Assembly: GCA_963710355.1 (NCBI GenBank)
Contig: CAVPZU010000001.1
Coordinates: 62,001-126,000, forward strand
Origin: Fen-1359 sp963710355
GTDB taxonomy: Bacteria > Planctomycetota > Phycisphaerae > Sedimentisphaerales > Anaerobacaceae
Direction of reading: 5' to 3'
DNA length: 64,000 nt
Part shown: one piece after another, positions 9,539-17,465 of the stretch
How positions within the stretch are numbered: position 1 is the stretch's first letter
Layout: the number at the start of each line of letters is the position of its first letter
Notes under the pieces: generated by a model
Databases searched by the model: none
Seen by the model: only the letters and a program-made list of their open reading frames with translations
Told to the model about the DNA's origin: nothing
Made by a program: the position numbers and the translations under genes

Positions 9539-10040
9539 CTTTTTCGTTCCTTATTTTTTCCTGCAGTTTCATCAGCCCAAAGAGCAAATTTTCCGGACGG
9601 GGCGGGCAACCGGGTATAAACACATCCACAGCGATGCCAAGCGACTCCGTTCCCTTTACGACCGAATAGGTGTCATAATAGAAGATGCCTCCCGAAATGG
9701 CGCAATTTCCCATAGCGATTACATATTTAGGTTCGGGCATTTGTGCATAAAGTCGCCGGACGCAGTCGCTCATTTTGATACATATTGTTCCCGCTACAAT
9801 CATAACGTCGCACTGCCTGGGACTTGCGCGGAACACTCCTGCGCCGAACCGGTCAATATCGAAACGCGGAGCGCCCGCAGCAATCATCTCAAAGGCGCAG
9901 CAGGCCAGTCCGAAGGTCATAGGCCACAGGGAGGACGCCTTTCCCCATTTTAAGAGGCTTTCACTTGTTGTCAGAAACAAACCTCCACCCGGGAACTTGC
10001 ATATCAATTTTGCTGCGGGGATTTTTTCTATTACTACCAT
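9525..10040 (-). CDS. nuoB: NADH-quinone oxidoreductase subunit B (complex I)
   Basis: This 171-residue subunit holds cluster N2, the last [4Fe-4S] before quinone. The four ligands are visible: the tandem Cys pair in FGLACCAFEM, the Cys in AMGNCAISGG, and the Cys in FIPGCPPRPENLL. An additional Cys pair (TICIKMSDC) lies in the region where other bacteria have T-x-K-M. It overlaps nuoA by 7 bases and nuoC by 14. Length is normal. Confidence 0.96.
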   Translation of the reverse strand: MVVIEKIPAAKLICKFPGGGLFLTTSESLLKWGKASSLWPMTFGLACCAFEMIAAGAPRFDIDRFGAGVFRASPRQCDVMIVAGTICIKMSDCVRRLYAQMPEPKYVIAMGNCAISGGIFYYDTYSVVKGTESLGIAVDVFIPGCPPRPENLLFGLMKLQEKIRNEKDAAR

Positions 10041-10390
10041 TCGAAAATTCCTTTTTTCCAGGCATATATTAGGCCGACTGCCAGAATCGCGATAAAAACC
10101 ATCATCTCTACATACGAAACCATACCAAGTTCGCGGAATATGGTAATCCAGGGGACCAGAAACAAAGCTTCTATATCGAATATTACAAAGAGAAGCGCTA
10201 CGAGGTAGTAGCCAACGTTAAATTGTATCCTAGAATCGCCTTTGACTATCTCACCGCATTCGTAGGGGGATGTTTTGACGGCGTTCGGGTCGCGCGGACG
10301 AAGCAGCCAGGATACAATGAATGCGCTTCCCACAAAAGCGATGCCTATAACGAAAAACAGGCCAACAACTCCATAGTCCTGAATGATCAT
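10034..10390 (-). CDS. nuoA: NADH-quinone oxidoreductase subunit A (complex I)
   Basis: A 118-residue protein with three membrane helices, the first gene of the operon. The family signature SPYECGEIVKGDSRIQFNVG, then YYLVALLFVIFDIEALFLVP, is intact, with the Cys and the acidic residues of the loop near the quinone site. The start ATG (10388-10390) has only a weak purine-rich stretch upstream. The operon promoter should lie in the 300 bases upstream, but I cannot name it with confidence. Confidence 0.95.
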   Translation of the reverse strand: MIIQDYGVVGLFFVIGIAFVGSAFIVSWLLRPRDPNAVKTSPYECGEIVKGDSRIQFNVGYYLVALLFVIFDIEALFLVPWITIFRELGMVSYVEMMVFIAILAVGLIYAWKKGIFEW

Positions 10391-10691
10391 TTTGAGTTAC
10401 ATAAAAACTAATCTTTTATCAATCTGTTACAGTTTAAAAATTGGATTTATACGCATTTTGTGCGTTATATGCAAGTGTTAAAAGTTGTCATTTCCAAAAA
10501 TCCAAAAATCGTAACACCTAGCTACCGCTCCGTGGAACTTCGCTGATTCGGGAGTTTTAGCTTACACAATAATCCAGCATGGTCTGCCCCATTTTTATAT
10601 ACAACAGGTATCTGAAAAAGTTCTAAAGCTCCCAGAGCAGAGCCCGAATATTGGAGGTAACGGTTAACTAGTACGCCTTTTTCAGTCTGTA
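10391..10691. other. Intergenic: upstream of nuo operon, downstream of recombinase remnant
   Basis: No gene seen. This AT-rich stretch should contain the nuo promoter (reading leftwards) and the trailing region of the recombinase remnant (also leftwards). I found no RNA gene and no clear terminator. Confidence 0.4.
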
Positions 10692-11150
10692 CTATCCATT
10701 AATCTGACAGATATATGTCCTGCTATTTTGAATCACTCTATCGGTTTGTTCTGAAACATCCTGCACATACCTCGTTGCCATTTGTAAATCTGTATGGCCA
10801 AGGAGCCGTTGAACAGCAAACGGATCGCCTGATCTCAGCTGCAATAGTGGCAGCAGTCCTTCGCAGTGCATAGAAACCCGTTCCTTTGGGAACCTCAAGA
10901 GCTGATTTATTTATCAGCCTTGAAAATTTTGTGGTTATTGTATTTAGGGTCGTATATTTGCCATTCCCTTTACCATCAGTCTGTAAAAGCGTCTGCATAT
11001 ATGGGTTACCTCTGGAAGTATAGAAAACGAGTTTGCCTGCCCTTGGAATCTTTTCAAGTGATTCAACGGTTTCCGGCCATAAGGGCAAATCCCTTGAAAT
11101 CCCCGTCTTTCTTCTTGGCAGTTTTACCAGTTCCCTTGAATGTTTGAAGA
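10692..11150 (-). pseudogene. Tyrosine recombinase (phage-type integrase), C-terminal remnant with frameshift
   Basis: Only the catalytic C-terminal half remains. In one frame it reads KLPRRKTGISRDLPLWPETV, then KLVFYTSRGNPYM and GFYALRRTAATIA, the box with the first catalytic Arg. One surplus base near 10862 moves the frame into SGDPFAVQRLLGHTDLQMAT, then RYVQDVSEQTDR, with the conserved His, Arg and the Tyr nucleophile. The N-terminal core-binding domain is absent: upstream sequence belongs to a different small gene. It would have integrated an element at the tRNA-Arg 3' fragment 500 bases away. Its truncation means that it is very unlikely to be active. Confidence 0.8.
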
Positions 11151-11422
11151 ACTTGTTCAAGCAAATGGTTTTGCAGGTCAAAGTCTGCTGTTCCAAACGC
11201 TTCAGATAGCTTAACTCGGCGTAACTGGTTATCATCAGGGTATTCAAAATCTACATTTAGCTTGCCTGGTTCTCCTTTAACCTCTTTGAACTTTACAGGT
11301 TTTCTTTTGGCCAACTCTTGATATTTGGCAATACTTGCTTTCTCCTCCTCGGTGTATTCCCTTTTTACCAAGTTCTCTGTCTTAGTTTCAGTTTCATTCT
11401 TTTTGGTCGTTTCTTTTGCCAT
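11063..11422 (-). CDS. Hypothetical protein of the integrated element (119 aa)
   Basis: A charged, Lys/Glu-rich small protein. Residues 1-45 (KETTKKNETETKTENLVKRE) look disordered, followed by a more ordered part with VKLSEAFGTADFDLQNHLLE. Its last 25 codons overlap the recombinase remnant in another frame, so its natural C-terminus may have been lost at the junction near 11120. It starts at a clear ATG, 1 base from the end of the next gene. I do not recognise the family. Position next to an integrase and att scar suggests an accessory gene of the same element. Confidence 0.5.
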   Translation of the reverse strand: MAKETTKKNETETKTENLVKREYTEEEKASIAKYQELAKRKPVKFKEVKGEPGKLNVDFEYPDDNQLRRVKLSEAFGTADFDLQNHLLEQVLQTFKGTGKTAKKKDGDFKGFALMAGNR

Positions 11423-11644
11423 TTACTTTTTCTCCGTTTTGTTAGTTTGGATTAACGCCACAATTGCCGCCTTGATATACTCTGGCAGTTTAGGCCAAAC
11501 AGCTACGACTTTCGCTAAATCATCGGACAGGTTTTCTGCTTGATTTTCAGCTATTTTCGGATTATTTTTGTAAGCTGATTTGTAAGCACTGGATTGCTGT
11601 TGTTGTAAGTCTTTGCTTTTAATAGAGTTATTGTTTTTGGTCAA
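11423..11644 (-). CDS. Small hypothetical protein of integrated element (73 aa)
   Basis: The N-terminal half is Gln/Ser/Lys rich and probably disordered. The C-terminal half, LSDDLAKVVAVWPKLPEYIK, then AAIVALIQTNK, resembles short proteins often encoded directly before tyrosine recombinases in integrated elements (my recollection of the pattern, not verified). It begins inside the tRNA-Arg 3' fragment, exactly at the element boundary, which fits a first gene of the element. Function is unknown. Confidence 0.5.
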   Translation of the reverse strand: MTKNNNSIKSKDLQQQQSSAYKSAYKNNPKIAENQAENLSDDLAKVVAVWPKLPEYIKAAIVALIQTNKTEKK

Positions 11645-11690
11645 CGGATTTCTAATCCGTAGGTCACAGGTTCGAATCCTGTCGGGCGTG
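11641..11690 (+). other. tRNA-Arg(UCU) 3' fragment, probable attachment-site scar
   Basis: The segment folds as the 3' half of a tRNA. An anticodon stem ACGGA/TCCGT (11644-11648 with 11656-11660) encloses loop TTTCTAA with anticodon TCT. A five-base variable region follows, then a perfect T-arm ACAGG-TTCGAAT-CCTGT (11666-11682) and seven acceptor bases. No D-arm or 5' acceptor strand exists upstream, and CCA is not encoded. A 3'-only tRNA beside an integrase remnant is the expected attR left by a tRNA-integrating element lying to its left. Confidence 0.75.
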
Positions 11691-11785
11691 TTTCACAGGC
11701 TGCTGACTGTTGAGAAGGAACATCGGTGTTCAGTGCCATCCTCCCGGACACAGATTTAATGCAAAAATCCCGAAAGACAGTATAA

Positions 11786-11811
11786 TACCAATTCCATAAA
11801 TTAATTGCGCT
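11786..11811 (+). repeat. Left terminal inverted repeat of the IS630 element
   Basis: Begins TACCAATT and ends GCGCT; pairs with 12910-12935. It lies just beyond the transposase stop codon region (the stop at 11801 falls inside it). Confidence 0.75.
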
Positions 11812-12843
11812 CGATGTAGTTAGCTCGACATATACTTTTAACCAATTCAGCGGTAAGACAAACCCTTTGCCACGCCTCGCATGCGGCCTCGCGAAGGTCA
11901 TCATAATCTCGATAACTTCGATTTGACCAAAAATGGCTGCGAAGATATTGCCACAAATTCTCAACAGGATTCAATTCCGGACTATAGGCTGGTAGTTCTA
12001 TTATGGTAACGTTTTCGGGTACGACAAGTTCCTTAGACTTGTGAAAACCAGCCTGATCCCAAATCAGAACCGCATGAACATCCGCAGCAATCTCCGTTGC
12101 GAACTGCTTAAGATAAACATTCATAACCTCTGTACTGATATACGGTGATAACATACCTACCGATTGTCCGGTCTGCGGACATACTGCTGATATTACATAC
12201 AACCACTCATATTGAGTCTGCTTAACAGCAGCCGGGCGACTGCCGCGTCTTGCCCAAACCCTTGCCAATGTCCCCTGCTGACCGAAACGAGCTTCATCCT
12301 CGAACCATACCTCTAACCGTTTGTAAGGATGAGATGCAGCTATGACTTCCAGCCTCCCGCCGATGTTTTTTTAAAATCCTGCTGTGCTTTAATGTCCGCC
12401 CTCTGATGCCGAGGTCGCGGAGCCAAATAACTATACCCCAGACGATGCAGCAGCTGATAAACACCGTTGAGACTGTAAACTACGCCAAACTCCTTGTTCA
12501 AGATTTTTTGAATGTCCTTGCCGTACAGTGTTGCTACTGCATCGTTCTTTGTAGGACCAGCATCGATACGGGATGAAAAGTGTTCATAACTGGCTGCAGG
12601 CAGATTCGGCTTTCGACCTGAATGGTGCTGTTCCTTCAGACCATCGATGCCATGGGTGTTATACTTTGCTACCCAGCTTTGAATCGCCCTTCGAGAATAT
12701 GCGGTCATTTGTGCAATCTCGACACAAGTATATCCCTGCTGGGCGAGCGCAACAGCCTGGATTCTTCCTGCGAGGCGGGCGTTTGTTTGAGATTTTGCTG
12801 ATTTTAACAACTCTTTTACGCTTTTGTATTCCTTTACTGTCAT
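11801..12843 (-). CDS. IS630-family transposase, two frames joined by -1 frameshift
   Basis: The first frame (start ATG 12841-12843 with GGAGG five bases upstream) encodes the helix-turn-helix DNA-binding part: GYTCVEIAQMTAYSRRAIQS, then WVAKYNTHGIDGLKEQHHSGRK in pieces. It would stop at 12340. At a run of seven A (complement of 12366-12372) a -1 shift enters a frame that stays open and reads RLEVIAASHPYKRLEVWFED, EARFGQQGTLARVWARRG and then the DDE_3 catalytic core with LIWDQAGFHKSKE and LPAYSPELNPVENLWQYLRS. The acidic triad is the Asp of WFEDEARF, the Asp of IWDQAGFH and the Glu of NPVENLW. Total length is about 345 residues. Fused product by slippage is inferred from the family. Confidence 0.88.
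12365..12372 (-). promoter_or_regulatory. A7 slippery run for transposase frameshift
   Basis: On the coding strand seven A residues are followed by C, read TTT AAA AAA ACA in the first frame. A single-tRNA slip or transcriptional slippage of one base back leads to AAC ATC GGC and the catalytic frame. IS630-family elements commonly make their transposase this way. Unlike the other frame breaks in this window, this one is likely functional. Confidence 0.65.
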
Positions 12844-12909
12844 AATAACCTCCATATCAATCATTTTTATAAATCAGGTTACTATGGTATGTATCGGAAT
12901 ATCCTATAA

Positions 12910-12935
12910 AGCGCATTTAATTATTGTAATTGGTA
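12910..12935 (-). repeat. Right terminal inverted repeat of the IS630 element
   Basis: Ends AATTGGTA; reverse complement of the left repeat with a few mismatches. The outer TA is the presumed target duplication. Confidence 0.75.
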
Positions 12936-13098
12936 TAAGTAACTCTTTTGGCAAGAGTTATATTACATTAAAATAGAAGGGGTTTTTGTATCCCATGAAA
13001 ACTTAGCATGGTATTATATAAGCAATTTAAATACAACCACAAGTCTTTCTTATAGCTCGTATTAACCGAATGACTTAGTATATTCGGGTTATTAAGTG

Positions 13099-13104
13099 TA
13101 TAAT
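13099..13104 (+). promoter_or_regulatory. Candidate -10 box of the Hdr/MetF/GltS operon
   Basis: A perfect TATAAT lies 46 bases before the first start codon. The -35 region 17 bases upstream is poor (TAGTAT). The surrounding 12936-13149 stretch is AT-rich, holds no gene, and must carry the operon promoter unless transcription enters from the IS. Weak evidence. Confidence 0.35.
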
Positions 13105-13149
13105 TGAGATTATGCAGGACAAAATAGATAAAACGTAAGGATAAGTTTT

Positions 13150-13557
13150 ATGAATAATCAAGGTTTGAAAATATATGTTTTTTATTGTTCAAACAGCCTT
13201 GAACAAGACCAGTTAGCAGGTTTTAGTGGACTGGACAGAATTACTGTTAAGACAATCGGTTTGCCGTGTTCTGGAAAAGTGGATATCCCTTATTTAGTCA
13301 AAGCGTTTGAGACCGGTGCAGACGGGGTCGTAATCGTGACTTGCAAACAAAACGAGTGCCGTTACCCTGAGGGAAATATGCGGGCACAAAAAAGAGCCGA
13401 AGCGGTCGAATCGCTGCTCGAAGAAATCGGGATGGACAAAGGACGGATGGCGGTTATTGAGTTGCAAAAAGACGGTGTTGAACAGGCCATTTCAGAAATC
13501 AAGGATTTCTTTGACAGCATAAGAAAACTGCCTCAAGCCCAAAGCAGCAACGTATAG
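13150..13557 (+). CDS. MvhD/FlpD-like iron-sulfur electron-transfer subunit (first copy)
   Basis: 135 residues, related to the delta subunit of methyl-viologen-reducing hydrogenase, which passes electrons from an electron-input module to HdrA through a [2Fe-2S] cluster. Four Cys remain (residues 13, 40, 65, 70), in FYCSN, GLPCSGKVD and VTCKQNECRYPEGN. The usual N-terminal C-C-H-Y-C motif is reduced to one Cys here, unlike the second copy at 26077, so it has diverged. The segment FETGADGVVIV and a C-terminal LLEEIGM helix match the family. Start ATG has AAGGA 7 bases upstream. It opens the operon, followed by metF after 14 bases. Confidence 0.85.
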   Translation: MNNQGLKIYVFYCSNSLEQDQLAGFSGLDRITVKTIGLPCSGKVDIPYLVKAFETGADGVVIVTCKQNECRYPEGNMRAQKRAEAVESLLEEIGMDKGRMAVIELQKDGVEQAISEIKDFFDSIRKLPQAQSSNV

Positions 13558-13571
13558 GAGAACGGGATAGT

Positions 13572-14476
13572 ATGAAGGTTGACAGCAAACTGGGAAAGAA
13601 AATAGCAAGTGGGGACTTTATTGTTACGGCGGAGCTTCTGCCGAGTGCAGCTGGGGATGGTGCGGGAACCGAGTCGGCTTTGAAGGCAATGGGTAACGGG
13701 CTTACAGCGGTCAACGTGGCCGACAACTGCCACGGTATAGGAATGTCTTCCATTGCGGCATCCGTCGCGGTGCTCAAATCCGGGGCCGAGCCGATTTGCC
13801 AGATAGTTACACGCGACCGAAACCGCATCGCACTTCAATCCGATTTGCTCGGGGCGGCATATCTTGGAATCAGGAACGTGCTGTGCCTGTCCGGTTATCA
13901 TCAAACACTGACGGGATGTCCGGAATCAGCCAACGTTTATGATATTGATTCGACCCAGTTTATCGGAATGGCAACGAATATGTCCGAGAAGGGCGTTCTG
14001 GCCGACGGGACAAAGATTGAAGGGCAATTTTCAATGCTTGTGGGGGCAGTTGCTAATCCGTTTTTGAAACCGCTGGAATTAAATATGCTCCGGCTGCACA
14101 AGAAGGTTGAGGCGGCGCAAAATTTATTCAGACCGGCGCGATATTTGATATTGAGACATTCGGCCACTGGTTAGACGCCGCGATAAGTGAGGGCGTTACT
14201 GCAAAGGCGGCGATACTGGCGGGCGTTATACCTTTGGATTGTGCCGCTGAAGCCCAGAGACTGCGAGATACTTACACCGATTATTGCATCCCAGACAACG
14301 TGATTGACCGGCTGAAAAAAGCAGGCGGTGAAGCGGCACAGAAAAAAGAAGGAATTGCAATCTGCATTGAAGCAATCAAGAAGCTCAAAAAGATGAAGGG
14401 TCTGAGAGGAATACACATACTTTGCGGCTGCAAAGGGAAAGTGGCGATTGAGGTTGTTGCCGCGGCCGGGTCGTAA
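13572..14476 (+). CDS. metF: Methylenetetrahydrofolate reductase (MetF-type), one-base frame break
   Basis: A flavin TIM-barrel enzyme reducing methylene-THF to methyl-THF. The first frame gives 180 good residues (GDFIVTAELLPSAAGDGAGT, then CQIVTRDRNRIALQSDLLGA, LCLSGYHQTLTGCPESANVY). One base is missing near 14114; restoring it joins AKFIQTGAIFDIETFGHWLD and the rest to a stop at 14476, about 301 residues in all. Family-typical parts are the Arg/Asp of TRDRNR, the DAD-like folate region and FIQTQ-like strand. The short length, without the NADPH-type regulatory domain, is the bacterial/acetogen form. It sits with MvhD, HdrABC and MetV, as in the Moorella MetFV-HdrABC-MvhD complex (established knowledge). 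Confidence 0.88.
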
Positions 14477-14488
14477 CGGGAAAGAATT

Positions 14489-15919
14489 ATGCCGGAAAAA
14501 TATCATATTAAGACACAGCCAGTTCCGCCTCGTCGGCCTCGTATAGGTAAATACGGCGTGGTGGACTGGCGTGAAGATTGCGCACGGTGCCACAACTGCG
14601 TCAAGAAGGCGTGTGTTTACGACCGCTACAGGCAGGAGGCGGACTATATTCGCAATCTCAGTGACGTAGATGCCTTGTTTTTCGATTGTATGGGATGTTT
14701 TTCGTGCGTTCAGGATTGCACGAAGGGGCTTCTATGTATGTCAATCAATCCTGAATACGAAAAGATGGGTGACAATTACTGGACGCCTGATATTATCAAG
14801 ACGACGTGGCTTCAGGCGGAGACCGCGAAAATCCCGGTTTCGGCGCCGGTTATCGGGGGCCATTTGCTGGCAAGGGTTTCGATTCGATGTGGACGGATAT
14901 GTCGGAGATTGTTCGCCCGACCCGCGACGGCATCCACGGGCGAGAGTACATCAGCACCTCGGTGGATATCGGCAGGAAACTTCCATATTTGGCTTTTAAT
15001 GGCGTTAAGACGCCGGCAAATCCGCTGGTCTCGATTCCGATGCCGCTGATAATAGATATGACTTCGCCCTCGCATACGCTACCGCAGCTTGATGCGATTA
15101 TTAAACAGACCGCCGAGAACACCGGCCTGATAGCAATAATTGATTCTCGCCAATGGTCAGGGGATGACAAGCAGCTTGAGAACATAGCGTTTTATTTAGG
15201 TACTGACAGTAAGGATGTCCCGAAGGAGGCAATGAGGAAAACTCGCCTCGTGGAAATAGCCGACCTTCCTCCGCCCGCCGGAGCGGGCTACGGGAAGGCG
15301 GGCAGCAGCAAGGTGATAGAACATATAAAGGAAATCAAAAAAATACATCCGCAAATAGTCGTGGCCGTAAGAGTTGAGTCTGATGGCGGCAGGGGTTGAG
15401 CGTGCTATAGAACTCGCGGAGCTTGAAGAAGTTGAGGTTATACACGTCGTGGCGGACGCCAACGGCAATGAATTGGGTTCGAAGAAGCCGCGGTTTGTGA
15501 AGGATATGGTGCGTCAGATTCATACGACCCTGATAGAAAAAGGAAACAGGGACGAGATTACGCTTATGGCTGGTGGCGGAGTTGCGCTGCCGGAGCATTT
15601 GGCAAAAGCGATTATATGCGGCGCGGACTTAGTAACAATCAACCTGCCACTTTTGATAGCACTGGAATGTCATCTGTGCAATAGTTGCAAGCGGGGTATG
15701 CCGTGCCCGGCCAAGCTTGAGAAAATAGATTTTGATTACGGCGTGGGCAGGATGACCAATCTTATCGCCGCCTGGCACGACCAGTTAGTGGAAGTTATGG
15801 GGGCGATGGGAATGCGTGAGGTCCGTCGTCTTAGAGGCGACATCGGCCGTGCGATGTTTTTTGAAAATCTTGAGGATGAAACCTTTGGCAAGCTTTTCGG
15901 TTCAAGAAAAAATGATTAA
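14489..15919 (+). CDS. Ferredoxin/glutamate-synthase-like FMN-domain protein A, two one-base frame breaks
   Basis: About 476 residues after repair. The N-terminus has two iron-sulfur motif regions (CARCHNCVKKACVY and CMGCFSCVQDCTKGLLC), then YWTPDIIKTTWLQAETAKIP. A base missing near 14842 leads into GAGYRGPFAGKGFDSMWTD, and a second near 15374 into LSLMAAGVERAIELAELEE. The C-terminal half has the TIM-barrel pattern of the glutamate synthase FMN domain, MAGGGVALPEHLAKAIICGA, and a terminal CHLCNSCKRGMPCP cysteine group. Unlike its neighbour, the usual GEGG and GGTGA flavin/substrate loops are not recognisable (HVVADANGNELG lies there), so it may be a structural electron-transfer partner. Overlaps the next gene by 8 bases. 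Confidence 0.75.
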
Positions 15920-17465
15920 GGAAATCCTGCCTGAGAAGACGCTGAAGACGCGCGTGCCGCAGGAAGGGGTGGCCCGGGTTATTAAGCCGGCGCCGTCGCG
16001 ATATCGCAATGAAATTGCCAAGTATATCGTCCATCGTAACCTGAATTGCAAGCGATGCGGCAGGTGTGCCCAGGTGTGTCCATACAAAGTTCACGTGCTG
16101 AAACCCGGGTACAAGTATTTCGGCGAGCCGAGAAATCATTTGTGCATTGGCCCATCCTGTGAAAAGACCGAGCATTACTGCGCGGCAAAATGCCCCGAGG
16201 GGGCATTAGAGGTCAAAGAAAATCCAATGTATAAAACGCTTGGCGATTATCGCTGGCCTGCTGATTTGATATTGGCGACGTGGAAAATGGCCGAGACCGG
16301 CGATGTCCCACCCGAAGAATACGGCTACGATTACGAATGCGGCAATTCCGGCGGCGGGTTCGATAAGCTCATGTTCAGATTTCCCGACAAGCCGGCCGTA
16401 AAGCTCAACGAGAACCAGATAGATACAAGTATATCGCTGAATAAGCGTGACGATGGCCGGCCTAAAATCAAGATTGACGTCCCATGGTACGGCGGCGGAA
16501 TGTCGTTCGGGTCGGTCAGCAATGTAACTCAATTATCAAAGGCTAGGGCGGCGGTAGCGTGGAACACGTTCACCTGCACCGGCGAGGGCGGATATATGGA
16601 GCGGATGAGGCCTTATGACGACCACGTGATTACGCAAGTTGCCACGGGCCTTTTCGGCGTGCGTGAGGAGACGATACAGCGGGTGCCGATAGTGGAATTC
16701 AAGTATGCCCAGGGCGCAAAACCCGGTCTTGGCGGGCATCTGTTGGGCGACAAAAACACGCCGGCGGTGGCGAAGATGCGCGAGGCGGTATTTGGGATTT
16801 CGCTGTTTTCGCCGTTCCCGTTCCACAGCGTCTATTCCATCGAAGACCACGCCAAGCATATCGACTGGATAAAGCACGTGAACAGGCGTGCCCTAATATC
16901 AACCAAGGTATCGACGCCGACGGATGTTGATATGGTCGCGGTCGGCAGTTACTCCGCCGGCACTCATATTGTCCACATAGACGGCGGGTATGGCGGAACC
17001 GGCGCCGCACCTGACATAGCAAAGAAGAACATTGCGATGCCGATTGAATACGCCATCGGCAAGGTTCATAATTTTCTTACGGATGAGGGCGTTCGCGACA
17101 AGGTTACGCTTATAGCCAGCGGCGGGATACGCTCGGCCCACGACATGGCCAAGGCAATTGCTCTTGGTGCAGATGGAGTTGTAATAGGGACGGTGGAATT
17201 AGTGGCTCTTGGATGTGTGCGGTGCAGTCGCTGCGAGAGCGGGCGGGGGTGTCCACGCGGCATTGCCACAACCGATGTTGAGCTGTCAAAGAAAATGGAC
17301 ATCGACTGGGGCACGCAGCGGCTTATTAACCTCTACAATGCCTGGCGAAAGGGGCTTGTCAGAATTCTTCAACGTTTTGGAATGCGTAGTATCACCGAAT
17401 TGCGAGGGCGCACCGACCTTTTGATGCATCTTGACTATACGAACGACGTGAGGGCGAAAAAATGA
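15912..17465 (+). CDS. Ferredoxin-fused glutamate synthase FMN domain (archaeal-type GltB) B
   Basis: 517 residues from ATG 15912, chosen because it follows directly on the previous gene; a longer upstream reading is a shadow. Order: ferredoxin domain (CKRCGRCAQVCP and HYCAAKCPEGAL, residues about 38-100), then the glutamate synthase domain: DVPWYGGGMSFGSVSN, the TCTGEGGYMERMRPYD loop, GAKPGLGGHLLGDK, VHIDGGYGGTGAAPDIAKKN and the flavin strand LIASGGIRSAHDMAKAIALG. The C-terminal CVRCSRCESGRGCPRG supplies the [3Fe-4S]-type cysteines. It would bind FMN and form glutamate from 2-oxoglutarate and ammonia. The glutaminase and GXGXG parts are in the next gene (ATGA overlap), so the synthase is split. 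Confidence 0.9.
   Translation: MIKEILPEKTLKTRVPQEGVARVIKPAPSRYRNEIAKYIVHRNLNCKRCGRCAQVCPYKVHVLKPGYKYFGEPRNHLCIGPSCEKTEHYCAAKCPEGALEVKENPMYKTLGDYRWPADLILATWKMAETGDVPPEEYGYDYECGNSGGGFDKLMFRFPDKPAVKLNENQIDTSISLNKRDDGRPKIKIDVPWYGGGMSFGSVSNVTQLSKARAAVAWNTFTCTGEGGYMERMRPYDDHVITQVATGLFGVREETIQRVPIVEFKYAQGAKPGLGGHLLGDKNTPAVAKMREAVFGISLFSPFPFHSVYSIEDHAKHIDWIKHVNRRALISTKVSTPTDVDMVAVGSYSAGTHIVHIDGGYGGTGAAPDIAKKNIAMPIEYAIGKVHNFLTDEGVRDKVTLIASGGIRSAHDMAKAIALGADGVVIGTVELVALGCVRCSRCESGRGCPRGIATTDVELSKKMDIDWGTQRLINLYNAWRKGLVRILQRFGMRSITELRGRTDLLMHLDYTNDVRAKK

Larger units (their letters stand above)
11786..12935 (-). mobile_element. IS630-family insertion sequence (about 1.15 kb)
   Basis: The ends form imperfect inverted repeats: 11786-11811 reads TACCAATT...GCGCT, and 12910-12935 is its reverse complement with a few mismatches (over 20 of 26 match). 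TA dinucleotides lie at both outer edges (11786-11787 and 12934-12935), the target duplicated by IS630/Tc1-type transposons. Inside is one transposase in two overlapping frames. The element sits between the tRNA-Arg scar and the Hdr/MetF operon and seems complete. Confidence 0.85.

Noticed and set aside
11641..11964. 107-codon minus-strand frame over the tRNA-Arg fragment
   Set aside because: It runs through the tRNA fragment and overlaps the end of the IS630 element and transposase in another frame; a shadow.
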